Below are positions 19,307 to 28,414 of a stretch of 64,000 nucleotides of DNA, piece after piece. Source of the DNA: Marinobacter orientalis (GTDB lineage Bacteria > Pseudomonadota > Gammaproteobacteria > Pseudomonadales > Oleiphilaceae); the NCBI RefSeq assembly GCF_004792665.1, contig NZ_SRZX01000005.1:186001-250000 (forward strand), written 5' to 3'. The first letter of the stretch is position 1; each line of letters starts with the position of its first letter. Made by a program: the position numbers and the translations under genes. The notes beneath the pieces are model-generated. The model saw only the letters and a list, made by a program, of their open reading frames with translations. It did not search any database and was not told where the DNA came from.

Positions 19307-19326
19307 GACTTCAGTGATAAAGTCAC
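19307..19326. promoter_or_regulatory. Nested inverted repeats between DUF2892 and Crp/Fnr genes
   Basis: The short divergent intergenic region contains GACTT-N8-AAGTC (19307-19324) overlapping GTGA-N5-TCAC (19314-19326). A Crp/Fnr protein recognises TGTGA- or TTGAT-like half-sites, so this is a plausible autoregulatory operator. The spacing is unlike canonical CRP (N6) or FNR (N4) sites, hence low confidence. Confidence 0.3.
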
Positions 19327-19364
19327 AGTCAATCTCCGTTTTCTGCCAGACAGGATCCTTTTTC

Positions 19365-20000
19365 ATGGCCCGTCACAGCATTCTCGACAGTCTGAATGAC
19401 ACCCTCCGCAAGGAAACCCTCGAAAACATCCGCGTGATGGAGTTGCCACCCGGGCAGATTCTGTTCACAGCGGGGGAGCATTGCCAGGGATTGCCGTTAG
19501 TTATGGGAGGCAGGATCAAGGTGCAGATGACGGGTGTCTCCGGCCACAGTATCGTTCTTTACCGGATGCAGGCTGACGATATCTGTACGCTTTCCATCGG
19601 ATGCCTGATGACGGGGCGCGCCTACCGTGCCGAGGCAGTGGTTGAAGAAGGTGCGGAGGCCCTGATGATTCCCCGTGGAGTCTTTGACCGGCTGATGGAT
19701 CAGTCCGCCGAATTCCGGCTGGGCATCATGGAGTCCTATGGTCGCCGGCTGGATGATCTGATGCTGTTGGTGGAAGAGGTGGCTTTTCGCCGCATGGACA
19801 GGCGTCTTGAAGAGTGGCTGTTGGCTCATGCTGCCAGTGGAACCGTCGTTATTACCCATCAGGAACTGGCGGTAGAGCTGGGGACAGCGAGAGAGGTAGT
19901 GAGCCGCCTGCTAAAAGAGCTGGAAAGGCGCGACATGGTCAAACTGTCCCGGGGAAAGATTGAAGTTACAGGTTTGGCTGAATCGTCATCCCCAGCCTAG
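19365..20000 (+). CDS. Crp/Fnr family transcriptional regulator
   Basis: A 211-residue regulator with an N-terminal cyclic-nucleotide-binding fold (ELPPGQILFTAGEHCQGLPL, VMGGRIKVQM) and a C-terminal winged helix (ITHQELAVELGTAREVVSRL, then KELERRDMVKLSRGKIEV). It lacks the N-terminal cysteine cluster of [4Fe-4S] FNR. Two cysteines in DICTLSIGCLMTG, within the effector domain, recur in relatives beside DUF2892 as far as I recall, and could sense redox or reactive sulfur (inference). The ATG at 19365 follows AGGATCC; the longer ORF from 19314 lacks an RBS. It is divergent from the DUF2892 gene, its likely target. Confidence 0.9.
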   Translation: MARHSILDSLNDTLRKETLENIRVMELPPGQILFTAGEHCQGLPLVMGGRIKVQMTGVSGHSIVLYRMQADDICTLSIGCLMTGRAYRAEAVVEEGAEALMIPRGVFDRLMDQSAEFRLGIMESYGRRLDDLMLLVEEVAFRRMDRRLEEWLLAHAASGTVVITHQELAVELGTAREVVSRLLKELERRDMVKLSRGKIEVTGLAESSSPA

Positions 20001-20287
20001 CGATTCGCCTCTGATCCCGCACACATACCTTCCTGTGGGATGCAAACCATCCCCCTTAAGCTTTTCCTGAAGCTCACCTGTTTTTGTATCGCATTTTTCC
20101 TCTCGCTTACCCTCTATCCGGCAAAAATTGCCTGGATCCCAGAGCTTTTTCTTCTTTCATAGGGTTTCTTACCGTTATCTGTCGAAATCCTGACATTTTG
20201 TTACTGTTATTTTGACGAAGACCACATTTATACTCGCCGGCGTTTTATAAAATTTCACAAACCGACGGTTGATTGGTGGTAAAAAAG

Positions 20288-20665
20288 ATGAAACGCGTCA
20301 TTAAAATGTCAACGGCATGGACAGCTGCGGTTTTTACGGGGGCAGTGCTTACAGGTTGTGGTGGTTCATCAGATATTTCTGCCGAAAGCCAGCAGTCTGG
20401 CGAAGGTTACGCGTCGCTGAGCTGGAATGCGCCTGCAACCCGTGCGAACGGGGAAGGCATCAGGATGGGAGAGTTGTCCGGTTATCTGATCAGCTATGGC
20501 AGGGACCCTGAAGAGCTTTCCGAGGCTGTTCGTATTGATGATGCCAATGTCATGGATTACGTCATTCGCAATCTGGATCAGGGAACCTGGTATTTTACGA
20601 TCCAGGTTGAGGACATTGACGGTCTGGTGAGTGCGCCTTCACAGCAGGTCAGTAAAACGATCTGA
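20288..20665 (+). CDS. Small lipoprotein with fibronectin type III-like domain
   Basis: A 125-residue predicted lipoprotein. The signal peptide MKRVIKMSTAWTAAVFTGAV is followed by the lipobox LTGC, so the mature protein starts at the acylated cysteine with CGGSSDISA. One FnIII-like domain fills the rest: GYASLSWNAPATRANGEGI, LSGYLISYGRDPEELSE, then a strand ending GTWYFTIQVEDIDGLVSAPS. The ATG at 20288 has a weak GGTGG upstream. Its end overlaps the convergent CHASE2 kinase gene by 17 bp. A surface or periplasmic binding role is likely; the partner is unknown. The neighbouring LysM-FecR protein also ends in FnIII-like repeats. Confidence 0.75.
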   Translation: MKRVIKMSTAWTAAVFTGAVLTGCGGSSDISAESQQSGEGYASLSWNAPATRANGEGIRMGELSGYLISYGRDPEELSEAVRIDDANVMDYVIRNLDQGTWYFTIQVEDIDGLVSAPSQQVSKTI

Positions 20666-23222
20666 TGGAGTTGGTGACCGGTAGCTTCAGGGTAAAGGCC
20701 GAGCCTTCCCCCGGCCTGGATTGGACATGAATCTCACCACGGTGCTTCTCAACCACCACGCTGACGAACGAGAGCCCAAGACCGGCGCCATGGTTACCGG
20801 AAAGCTCGCTGCTTTTCTGGCGCCGGTAACGGTCAAACAGGTGGGGGAGTTCGTCCGGCGCAATGCCTTCCCCCTCATCACTGACAGTCAGGCACGCCTG
20901 GTGACCGGCCTGGAAAACCTGGATATTGATGGAGGACTGCGGCGGACTGTACTGCACAGCGTTGGTTAACAGATTGATCACGGTCCTTTCGAGTAATTCA
21001 GCATTACCTTTTAACCAGAGATCCTCGGTTCCCTGCAGTATCAGCTGAATGCCTTTCTCCGTGGCCTGTTCGCTGACACTGTCCCGGGCATTTTCCACAA
21101 TAGCCAGGAACTCACATTCGTAGAAGCGGGTTTCGGTCAGCTGTTCGGCCCTGGCCAGCTGCACAAACTCTTCAGCCAGGTGATAGCTTCGCCTGGCCAG
21201 CCTGCCGAGTTGCTCCAGTTGCTCCGGTTCCACCTGACCCTGGTTTCTTTTTAACTGTTCGATCAGCGCCAGTTGGGATACCAGTGGTGAGCGTACATCG
21301 TGGGAGATGAAGTCGATGGCTTCACGGTGTTGGCGTTGTTGCTCCCGCAGCTCGGATATATCGGAGATGTTGGCGATGATGCCGCTCTGGTCGCTGTCCG
21401 GCAGGGAAAATGGTGCAAAGTGGATCAGAAAATCCTTGTTATGAATGCTCAGGTCCACGGTGCGGCTTTGTGACAGCGTCAGGGTTTCCGATACGGTTTC
21501 GTGCCAGGGTGGGGTCTCTCTCGGATCGTGACCTTCCAGAAGCCGGGCCAGGGGCAGGCCGTTCAGGCTTGGCATGGGTTCGCGGAACCATTCTTCGATA
21601 TGGCCGTTGGCAAAACGGATGACACCCAGTTCGTCGGTAACGATGATGCCATCGGGCATGCGCTCAAAGCTGCGGCGTATGAATTTCTGCATCTGGCTCA
21701 TGCGCTCGGTGGCCAGCCGGACCCTTTCAATGCGCGCAGATATGTTCTCCCTCGGCCGCGGCTGGCTGGCAGGCGTACTGATGGCTGTCAGCGGCAGACG
21801 GCGCAGGTATCGCTGGGTCGCCTCGCGGCTCAGGTCGTTGGACAGCTTCAGGCCCAGTTTGTAGGTCAAGCCACCGCGGGTCAGGCTGATCCAGCTTTGG
21901 CCGCCGATATGAATCCACTCGCCGGGTTTATCCAGGGTCGGAATGTCGGATTCGGTCAGGCCTGATGCGCTTATCACGTCATCTCCTTCGGCCAACAGCC
22001 AGCCTTCAGGCTGAAACAGTGCCTGGAAGTGGCTGAGCAGTTGTGACGGATGCCGGCGCGAGGGTTGCTGGAGGGTCATGGTGGGCCCTCTGGCCAGTTC
22101 GTCCAGTTGCCGATTGAGGAAACGGTTGGTCATGGCGAGTCGCAACGCACTGGACACCGGCAGCGCCAGCAGCGGAATGATGAGGGCATGGGATACCGGC
22201 AACCACAGCCGCGCGTAAAACAGAAGAAACGCGTGTACGAGGGCCAGTACGCCAGCACACACCAGGCACAACAGTATGCTGCCTCCGGGCCTCATACGGG
22301 GCAGGGCAACCGCCAGAATGACAATGGTGAGTATGGCCAGGGCAATGGCTGCAGAAGTGGATACCTTTGATATCAGCTCGCCCCTGACCAGTGCCGAGTA
22401 GCTGTTGGCATGGAACTCAACACCGGACATGGGTTGATGGAGGCCGGAAAACGGGGTCGGCAGAATGTCGCCAAACCCTGGCGCCGTTGCGCCTATGAAG
22501 ACTGTCTTGTCGCGAAAGGCTTCCGGAGTGGGAGGACGCTCCAGTACCCCGGTATAGGAATAGGATGGCATTGCACCGGCGCCACCGACCATCGGGACGG
22601 CCCGGTAATGCTGTCTTAAATTGGTGTAGGGCGATATGTCACCGGTTTCTTTGACTGGCAGTGTTTTTCCGGTGGCCGCCAGCGCGAGGCTTGGCCATAA
22701 CTGGTCTCCAAGCCCGTTCAGCAGGTAAATGCCTCTTGCCAGCCCATCTGCGTCCAGCTCTACGTGGGCATGGCCGAGTGCGGATGCGGCGGCCGCCAGT
22801 TGTGGAGCAGGTAGCTGTTCGCTGATCAGGTAATTGCGCGACGGCGGCGACAGATGCAGCGGCAGAATAACGTTGCCGTGGTTACGCATGGCTGCCGCCA
22901 GTTCGGGATCGTCCGGCGACGGTTCCGGAAACAGGATATCGAAAACAATGGTTCTCGCGCCGGCCTGGTGAAGTTTTTCAACGAGCCGGGCGTGGTTGAT
23001 GCGTGGCCAGGGCCAGCGGCCGAGGCTATCCAGACTCTGTTCGTCGATGGCGACGAGCACCACGTCATCAGAAGGCTGCGCCGGGTTGGCGGTAATCAAC
23101 GTGTCGTAAAGCCAGAAATCCAGCCTCTGGGGTATGGAGGTGGCCTGCAGTAAAAGCAGTATGATCAGAAGTGGCAGGCCGATTGTCCACGGGGTTGTTT
23201 TTATTGGAAACCAGTTCCGGGT
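20649..23222 (-). CDS. CHASE2 domain sensor histidine kinase
   Basis: About 857 residues. The order is one N-terminal membrane helix (about 14-30), a periplasmic CHASE2 sensor (RLDFWLYDTLITANPAQPSD, VAIDEQSLDSLGRWPWPR, TVFIGATAPGFGD), and a bundle of helices (about 300-375). Then come a cytoplasmic PAS-like region, the histidine-box DFISHDVRSPLVSQLALIEQ and an ATPase domain with N box NLLTNAVQYSPP, G1 DEGEGIAPDE and G2 GAGLGLSFV. The phosphoacceptor is H in SHDVRSP. The ATG at 23222 puts the helix at the N-terminus; a longer start at 23279 lacks an RBS. It is the third gene of response regulator - LysM/FecR - kinase and is presumably the partner of that regulator. Confidence 0.9.
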   Translation of the reverse strand, partial: TRNWFPIKTTPWTIGLPLLIILLLLQATSIPQRLDFWLYDTLITANPAQPSDDVVLVAIDEQSLDSLGRWPWPRINHARLVEKLHQAGARTIVFDILFPEPSPDDPELAAAMRNHGNVILPLHLSPPSRNYLISEQLPAPQLAAAASALGHAHVELDADGLARGIYLLNGLGDQLWPSLALAATGKTLPVKETGDISPYTNLRQHYRAVPMVGGAGAMPSYSYTGVLERPPTPEAFRDKTVFIGATAPGFGDILPTPFSGLHQPMSGVEFHANSYSALVRGELISKVSTSAAIALAILTIVILAVALPRMRPGGSILLCLVCAGVLALVHAFLLFYARLWLPVSHALIIPLLALPVSSALRLAMTNRFLNRQLDELARGPTMTLQQPSRRHPSQLLSHFQALFQPEGWLLAEGDDVISASGLTESDIPTLDKPGEWIHIGGQSWISLTRGGLTYKLGLKLSNDLSREATQRYLRRLPLTAISTPASQPRPRENISARIERVRLATERMSQMQKFIRRSFERMPDGIIVTDELGVIRFANGHIEEWFREPMPSLNGLPLARLLEGHDPRETPPWHETVSETLTLSQSRTVDLSIHNKDFLIHFAPFSLPDSDQSGIIANISDISELREQQRQHREAIDFISHDVRSPLVSQLALIEQLKRNQGQVEPEQLEQLGRLARRSYHLAEEFVQLARAEQLTETRFYECEFLAIVENARDSVSEQATEKGIQLILQGTEDLWLKGNAELLERTVINLLTNAVQYSPPQSSINIQVFQAGHQACLTVSDEGEGIAPDELPHLFDRYRRQKSSELSGNHGAGLGLSFVSVVVEKHRGEIHVQSRPGEGSAFTLKLPVTNSIRSFY

Positions 23223-23294
23223 CATGAGGCCTGCCGTCGGATATCGGTGTGCAATAGGGAGTGCAATGGAGAGCGCCATTAAGAGTGCAATGGA

Positions 23295-24932
23295 TTACTC
23301 CAGGAATAACTCCCTCCCTGGCCCCCAACGGCTTTCAAGAGGCCCGTCGGAAAGGGCTTTCAGGCGCACAAAATACCGCCTTCCGGGAATCAGGCGCAAG
23401 GCCGCGGTGGTATCCGACAGGGTAGCCTCTTTAATGATGTTGTCGAAACGGGGCTCTTCAGAGAGCTGGAGGCGATATTCGACCGCTGTATCCACCTTCT
23501 GCCAGAACACTCGCACCTGGCTGTCGATATAGTTCACGCTGATGATGCGTACCGGTGGCAGAGTACCGTTAACCACCAGCGCGCGGGTTTCGCTGGTGGC
23601 CACGGAATTGCCTCCGGCTTCGGTCACTACGCGCCAATAATACTGCCCCGGTGATAACGGGCGTGATGGCAATGCGCTCTGGTCTGGCGCCCATTCACTA
23701 GTGGCAACGAGGTTGCCAAATTCCTGGTCTTCAGCAATTTCTACTCTGGCCACCTCGTTCTCGCCAAGGAGCTGCCAGCGGAATTCAGGCATGTCATCGT
23801 TTACAATAGCGCCGGGCTCCGGTTGCTCCAGAGTGGCTGTTCGCGCCCGCAGGTCAACATCTACGCTGATGATTCCGGGCATGCCTGCAATGCCGCGGCT
23901 GTCCAGCGCGGCGAGGTGAATGTCGTAGCGGCCATTGTCAAGCAGATCAATTTTGAAACTGTCTCCGTTTACCAGGCTGCTGTCCATCCAGCGGCCGGAT
24001 TCGGCATCGAAGATGTCCACCCGGTGTGCAGCGGCGCCACTGGGTTGCCAGCTCAGACTGGTCGGTAACTGTTTCAACTCCGGCGGTAGCGGATTGATGG
24101 TTGGGGCGGGCGGTAACCGGCGGATGCTCATGTTGCCAACACCAACCGTCGATACGCTGGCGCTATAGCCGGCAGGAATGCGGCGGGTTTTGCCCGGCGG
24201 GCCAAATGACACTTCACCTTCGGTAACCCGAAGATCGGTTTTGCCCGGTGCGGTTCTCAGGGTAAACATGGTGCCCCTCACTGCGGCTACTGCAGAGGGG
24301 GTTTCAATCTCAAAGCGGGAGCCGCCTTCGATGACCGGCTTGACGCGGGTCTCAATTTCGCCGCGATCCAGGCGCAGCCGGGTGTCGACCATGCCGGACC
24401 TGCCGTACTGGGTGAGGCGGTTGAACGCCAGGCGTGAATTCGGGGAGATTCGCACGACCGAGCCATCCGCCAGTTCCACCGTGGCGGTACCGGAGTGTGA
24501 CAGTATTTCATCACCAACCCGCACCAGCATCTCTTCTGTGAGGGGGCGCTTGTCACCATTGTTTCCGGAAACCAGTTGAACCTGGCCGACAACCGAGCGC
24601 GCCCGTGCAGGGTCTGGCTGGCGCTGGAGCCAGGCCAGGGGGATGCGCAGGCTGTCGCCACTGCTGACCGTGGCCGGATTGTCGATGCCGTTATGTTGAA
24701 GCAGCCGGCTTGTCGCTACGTTGCGTGCAAGCAGGGCGCTGGCAATTTCGTCAAAGCTTTCACCGGGGCGAACGGTGTAAATCCATTCCGGAACCCGGTT
24801 TGACTCGGTCACAGCGTTGCCCGCCTGGGAACCACGGGTAATCGATAACTCGGCGTGCGCAGGCAACACCGGCCAATATCCGGCCAGCAGGAGAATCATG
24901 GGAACCAGGGTCCGGGTGGAGCGTTGGATCAT
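23295..24932 (-). CDS. LysM-FecR domain periplasmic protein with FnIII-like repeats
   Basis: A 545-residue exported protein. The signal peptide ends near AHA (residue 27). A LysM peptidoglycan-binding motif follows (IYTVRPGESFDEIASALLAR, then LQHNGIDNPATVSSGDSLRI, about 51-98). Next is a FecR domain (about 112-245: VRVGDEILSHSGTATVELAD, FEIETPSAVAAVRGTMFTLR). The C-terminal about 280 residues form three FnIII-like repeats. FecR domains relay surface signals in iron-siderophore systems, but no TonB receptor or ECF sigma factor is here. Its place between a response regulator and a CHASE2 kinase suggests a periplasmic accessory to that sensor. It is 1 bp from the regulator's stop. Confidence 0.88.
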   Translation of the reverse strand: MIQRSTRTLVPMILLLAGYWPVLPAHAELSITRGSQAGNAVTESNRVPEWIYTVRPGESFDEIASALLARNVATSRLLQHNGIDNPATVSSGDSLRIPLAWLQRQPDPARARSVVGQVQLVSGNNGDKRPLTEEMLVRVGDEILSHSGTATVELADGSVVRISPNSRLAFNRLTQYGRSGMVDTRLRLDRGEIETRVKPVIEGGSRFEIETPSAVAAVRGTMFTLRTAPGKTDLRVTEGEVSFGPPGKTRRIPAGYSASVSTVGVGNMSIRRLPPAPTINPLPPELKQLPTSLSWQPSGAAAHRVDIFDAESGRWMDSSLVNGDSFKIDLLDNGRYDIHLAALDSRGIAGMPGIISVDVDLRARTATLEQPEPGAIVNDDMPEFRWQLLGENEVARVEIAEDQEFGNLVATSEWAPDQSALPSRPLSPGQYYWRVVTEAGGNSVATSETRALVVNGTLPPVRIISVNYIDSQVRVFWQKVDTAVEYRLQLSEEPRFDNIIKEATLSDTTAALRLIPGRRYFVRLKALSDGPLESRWGPGRELFLE

Positions 24933-24933
24933 T

Positions 24934-25659
24934 TCAGGCCTGTTCCGTAGCGACTGAGTTTGCTTCCGGATCGGAGGCCTTCATGGCTTCGAGACGATAG
25001 CCGCGCTGGTAGATGGTCTTGATCCGGAAGCCGTTCTCGGGATTCAGGCCAAGCCTGCGCCGCAGCCGGCTCATATGAGTGTCTACGGTACGGGTGTTGA
25101 TGTCCCGGGCCAGCCCCCACACCCGTTCGAGCAGCATTTCCCGGGTCAGCAGCCGGCCCTGGTTCTGGAACAGGAACAGGGTCAGATCAAAGTCCTTGTC
25201 GGTCAGGGTCAGTACTTCCCCGTGAAGCGCAACGGTTCGTAACTGGGTGTTGATTTCAAACGGGCCGTAGATCAGCACTTCCTTGTCGTTGTCGGGATTG
25301 GTGCGGCGGGCGAGGGCGTTGATGCGTGCCACCAGTTCCGCTTCGCGGGCAGGTTTGCACAGATAGTCGTCGGCACCGGCGTCCAGTGCCCGCACGATGT
25401 CCGCTTCGCTGTCACGCTGGGTCAGAAATACAACCGGTATCTGCCAGTTGAGTTGGGCCCGCACACTTTCCAGCACGTCGATGCCGGTCATGTCGGGAAT
25501 CTGCCAGTCCAGCACCAGCAGGTCATAGCTGCGGTGAAGTACGGCGCTCAGAAACGACTGGCCCGAGGGAAAACTGTCACAGTGATGCCCGCGCTCAGAC
25601 AGAATGGACTGAATGTGCTGTGCCTGTTCGTGTTCGTCCTCAAGCAGAGCGATACGCAT
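24934..25659 (-). CDS. OmpR family response regulator
   Basis: A 241-residue two-domain regulator. The receiver has acidic pocket E7-D8-E9, phosphoacceptor D51 in LLVLDWQIPDMTG, T/S in VVFLTQRD and the conserved lysine in YLCKPARE. The C-terminal winged-helix DNA-binding domain contains LTDKDFDLTLFLFQNQGRLL and NTRTVDTHMSRLRRRLGL. It is the first gene of an operon with the LysM-FecR protein and the CHASE2 histidine kinase, the probable phosphodonor. There is no promoter motif I can assign. Confidence 0.93.
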   Translation of the reverse strand: MRIALLEDEHEQAQHIQSILSERGHHCDSFPSGQSFLSAVLHRSYDLLVLDWQIPDMTGIDVLESVRAQLNWQIPVVFLTQRDSEADIVRALDAGADDYLCKPAREAELVARINALARRTNPDNDKEVLIYGPFEINTQLRTVALHGEVLTLTDKDFDLTLFLFQNQGRLLTREMLLERVWGLARDINTRTVDTHMSRLRRRLGLNPENGFRIKTIYQRGYRLEAMKASDPEANSVATEQA

Positions 25660-25701
25660 TAAAGGTCTCCCGACATTGAAAAAAGCACTGTGAAAACCGG
25701 G

Positions 25702-25719
25702 CCCCGGCTTCGCCCGGGG
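25702..25719 (-). terminator. Possible stem-loop downstream of topB
   Basis: CCCCGG and CCGGGG can pair around a six-base loop in the gap between the topB stop and the response regulator start. On the minus strand the stem is followed by a short T-containing run (GGTTTTC) rather than a strong T tract, so termination would be weak. Confidence 0.3.
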
Positions 25720-25779
25720 ATAAAGACTATCGGATAGCGTGTCACAGTATTACAAATTCGCCATTTCGCTTCAGTGTCG

Positions 25780-27945
25780 TTATGTAGTGTTGCGTAAACG
25801 GAGGGCAGGCTTACCGTTGTCGTCATCAACGGTTTGTCGGCAGCCGGGGAAATTACTGCAGCCCCAGAACCAGCCTTTTTTGCCTTTCCTGCGCACCAGC
25901 GGTGAAAAGCAGTGGGGGCAGGGCACCGGTTTGCTGCTGGTGCCGTCTTCCGGCGCTTGGTCTTCAATGGGCCGCGTGCCCTTGCAGTCGGGAAAACGGG
26001 TACAGGCATGGAAAGCCCCGAATTTTCCCTCACGCTGGCGCATGGGCGCGCGGCATTTGGGGCAGTGGGGCTGCTCCTCCGGTTGTGTGGTGCTTTTTGC
26101 CTCCGGGCCCGGTGTGTTGATGAAGCAACGGATCTGTTCCTTGAGATCTTCAATAAATTGCCCGGGGTTGCCCTCGCCCCGGCGAATGCTCTCAAGGGTG
26201 GCTTCCCATATCGCCGTCATATCAGGTTTGCTGATGGACTCCGGGAGGGATTCAATCAGTGCCTTGCCTTTTGGCGTGGAGCGGATATGGCGCTTGTCCC
26301 GGCAAAGATAGTCACGACGGAACAGGGTATCGATGATGGCCGCCCGGGTGGCCTCGGTGCCCAGGCCATCGGTTTCCCGCAGGGTTTTGCGCAGTTCCGG
26401 GTCGCTGACAAAGCGGGCAATGTTGGTCATGGCCGACAGCAGGGTGGCATCGGTGAAATACTGCGGCGGCTGGGTTTTGCGTTCGGCGACTTCCACCGAG
26501 TCACACAGTATCGGGTCTCCTTTTGCCAGGCGTGGGAGCGGCGCCCTGGCAGCTTCCTGCCGGCTTTCCCGCTGGCGGATTTCCAGGTCTTTCCAGCCCG
26601 GCTGCAGTATCGCCGTTTCCGTCGCCCTGAAGGCGTGTTCACCAATACTGAGGGCCAGCCTGCCTTCCCGGTGGATGGCGTCGGCGCTGAACTGCATCAG
26701 GTAGTAGCGGCTGATCAGTTCGTAGATGTTCTGTTCCGCTTCGCTCAATCGTCCGGAGGGCGCCTGCCTGGAGGTCGGGATGATGGCATGGTGGGCATCC
26801 ACTTTTTTGTCGTTCCAGGCTTCGGTACGGCGGTTCAGGTCCGCGGTCTCGCAGGCTGGCGCCAGCCCATTGGCAACCTTGGCGATAGCCTTTAGCACAT
26901 TTTGCCGCTGGTCAAAGTGCCCTTCCGGCAGATAGCGGCAATCCGAGCGGGGATAGGTGATCAGCTGGTGGCGTTCGTACAGGTTCTGGGCGGTATCCAG
27001 TACGTCTTTGGCGCCCATGCGGAACAGTCGCCCCGCTTCAATCTGCAGGGCGGAGAGCGAGAGTGGCAGTGGCGGTGTTTCGTTCCGGTCCCGGAATCGG
27101 GATTCTGTGACCTTGCCCGGCCGACCTTCGACCGCATCGGCAATCTGCCTGGCCATGTCACCGTCCAGCAGCCGGTCTTCTTCGTCCAGGTATTCCCGGT
27201 AGTTTTCCGAAGGCTGCCACCGTGCACCAAAACTCTGCTGGTCCGCCTCTTCGTCCACTCCATGGCAGTGCGCCTGAATTCGGAAGAAGGGCGTGGGCTG
27301 GAAATTGTCGATGGTGTTGTCACGCGCCACCACCAGCCCCAGCACTGGTGTCTGTACCCGCCCGACGGAGTAGACGCCCTGTTCGCCCTGTTGTTGCCAG
27401 GAGAGCGTGTAGAAGCGCGTAAGGTTGATGCCGTACAGCCAGTCTGCGCGCTGGCGGGCCAGTGCCGAATGGGACAGGCGGCGGAATTCCCGGTTGTCTT
27501 TGGGTGCGCCGATGGCCTTTGCCACGGCTGCGGGAGTCAGGTCGTTGATCAGGATGCGTTGGACCGGGCAGGTGGCACCGGCGTAGCGAATCACTTCGTC
27601 CACCAGCAGCTGGCCTTCGCGGTCCGGGTCGCCGGCGTGGATGATGGTGTCGGCATTGCGGATCAGCGACTCCAGCACTTTCAGCTGTTGCTGCACGCTG
27701 TCCCTGGGCGTTACCTCCCATTTGCCGGGAAACAGGGGCAGGTCTTCCTGCCGCCATTTTTTCCAGCGCGGGTCGTACTGCGCCGGTTCCGCCGGCTCCA
27801 GCAGGTGGCCGATGCACCAGCTGACGGTACAGGCACTGCTTCCTTCACCGCAGCGAATCCAGCCCGTGCCCTTTTGATGGGGAGCAGGAAGAGCGGCGGC
27901 GATAGCCCGGCCCAGGCTTGGTTTTTCAGCAATATAAAGACGCAT
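25780..27945 (-). CDS. topB: DNA topoisomerase III
   Basis: A 721-residue type IA topoisomerase that decatenates DNA by passing single strands. The N-terminal Toprim domain begins MRLYIAEKPSLGRAIAAALP, and its acidic motif is HAGDPDREGQLLVDEV. The active-site tyrosine is in LITYPRSDCRYLPEGH near residue 330. Two zinc-ribbon modules of four cysteines each end the protein: CPKC...CTRFPDCKG and CPHC...CSNFPGC. Those ribbons make it longer than E. coli TopB (653). The ATG at 27945 is the family start; the open frame extends to 28005 without support. It is divergent from bolA. Confidence 0.93.
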   Translation of the reverse strand: MRLYIAEKPSLGRAIAAALPAPHQKGTGWIRCGEGSSACTVSWCIGHLLEPAEPAQYDPRWKKWRQEDLPLFPGKWEVTPRDSVQQQLKVLESLIRNADTIIHAGDPDREGQLLVDEVIRYAGATCPVQRILINDLTPAAVAKAIGAPKDNREFRRLSHSALARQRADWLYGINLTRFYTLSWQQQGEQGVYSVGRVQTPVLGLVVARDNTIDNFQPTPFFRIQAHCHGVDEEADQQSFGARWQPSENYREYLDEEDRLLDGDMARQIADAVEGRPGKVTESRFRDRNETPPLPLSLSALQIEAGRLFRMGAKDVLDTAQNLYERHQLITYPRSDCRYLPEGHFDQRQNVLKAIAKVANGLAPACETADLNRRTEAWNDKKVDAHHAIIPTSRQAPSGRLSEAEQNIYELISRYYLMQFSADAIHREGRLALSIGEHAFRATETAILQPGWKDLEIRQRESRQEAARAPLPRLAKGDPILCDSVEVAERKTQPPQYFTDATLLSAMTNIARFVSDPELRKTLRETDGLGTEATRAAIIDTLFRRDYLCRDKRHIRSTPKGKALIESLPESISKPDMTAIWEATLESIRRGEGNPGQFIEDLKEQIRCFINTPGPEAKSTTQPEEQPHCPKCRAPMRQREGKFGAFHACTRFPDCKGTRPIEDQAPEDGTSSKPVPCPHCFSPLVRRKGKKGWFWGCSNFPGCRQTVDDDNGKPALRLRNTT

Positions 27946-28069
27946 AAGTCGGAAGCAATTTTTCAGGTGGGAACGGAAGATGGCGCTTTGCCCCGTTGCT
28001 GTCAAGGTAACACAGCGCTACGTGTAGTAGACTGTTCCAAAACACATTCGATCAGGAGCAGGCCTGTTT

Positions 28070-28414
28070 ATGTCTTTACAGCAAGCCATTGAGCAAAAGC
28101 TCGCAAACGCGTTCGCCAGCTACCACCTCACGGTTGAAAACGAGAGCCACAAACACAACGTGCCGCCCAATTCGGAAACCCACTTCAAGGTGACCCTGGT
28201 GGCTCCGGAGTTTGAGGGGCAGGGCAAAGTGAAGCGGCACCAGTCCATCTACCGGATACTGGCCGAGGAAATGGCCGGTGGCGTTCATGCGCTGGCGCTC
28301 CATGTCTACTCGCCAAAAGAGTGGCAAGCGTCTGGCCAGGCTGCACCGGAGTCGCCCAACTGCATGGGTGGTTCGAAAAATGATCCGGCGTTTACCCCGG
28401 GAGGTAGTCGATGA
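28070..28414 (+). CDS. BolA family protein
   Basis: A 114-residue BolA-fold protein: SLQQAIEQKLANAFASYHLT, the segment VENESHKHNVPPNSETHFKV with the conserved histidines, then RHQSIYRILAEEMAGGVHAL. BolA proteins bind [2Fe-2S] clusters with monothiol glutaredoxins and affect morphology and iron homeostasis. The helix-turn-helix-like C-terminal part and a tail ending PNCMGGSKNDPA complete it. The start follows GGAG. Its stop overlaps the next gene (yciO-like) by 4 bp. Length is slightly longer than E. coli BolA (105). Confidence 0.85.
   Translation: MSLQQAIEQKLANAFASYHLTVENESHKHNVPPNSETHFKVTLVAPEFEGQGKVKRHQSIYRILAEEMAGGVHALALHVYSPKEWQASGQAAPESPNCMGGSKNDPAFTPGGSR

Noticed and set aside
26902..28092. 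396-codon plus-strand open frame
   Set aside because: Antisense to topB, which has complete catalytic and zinc motifs.
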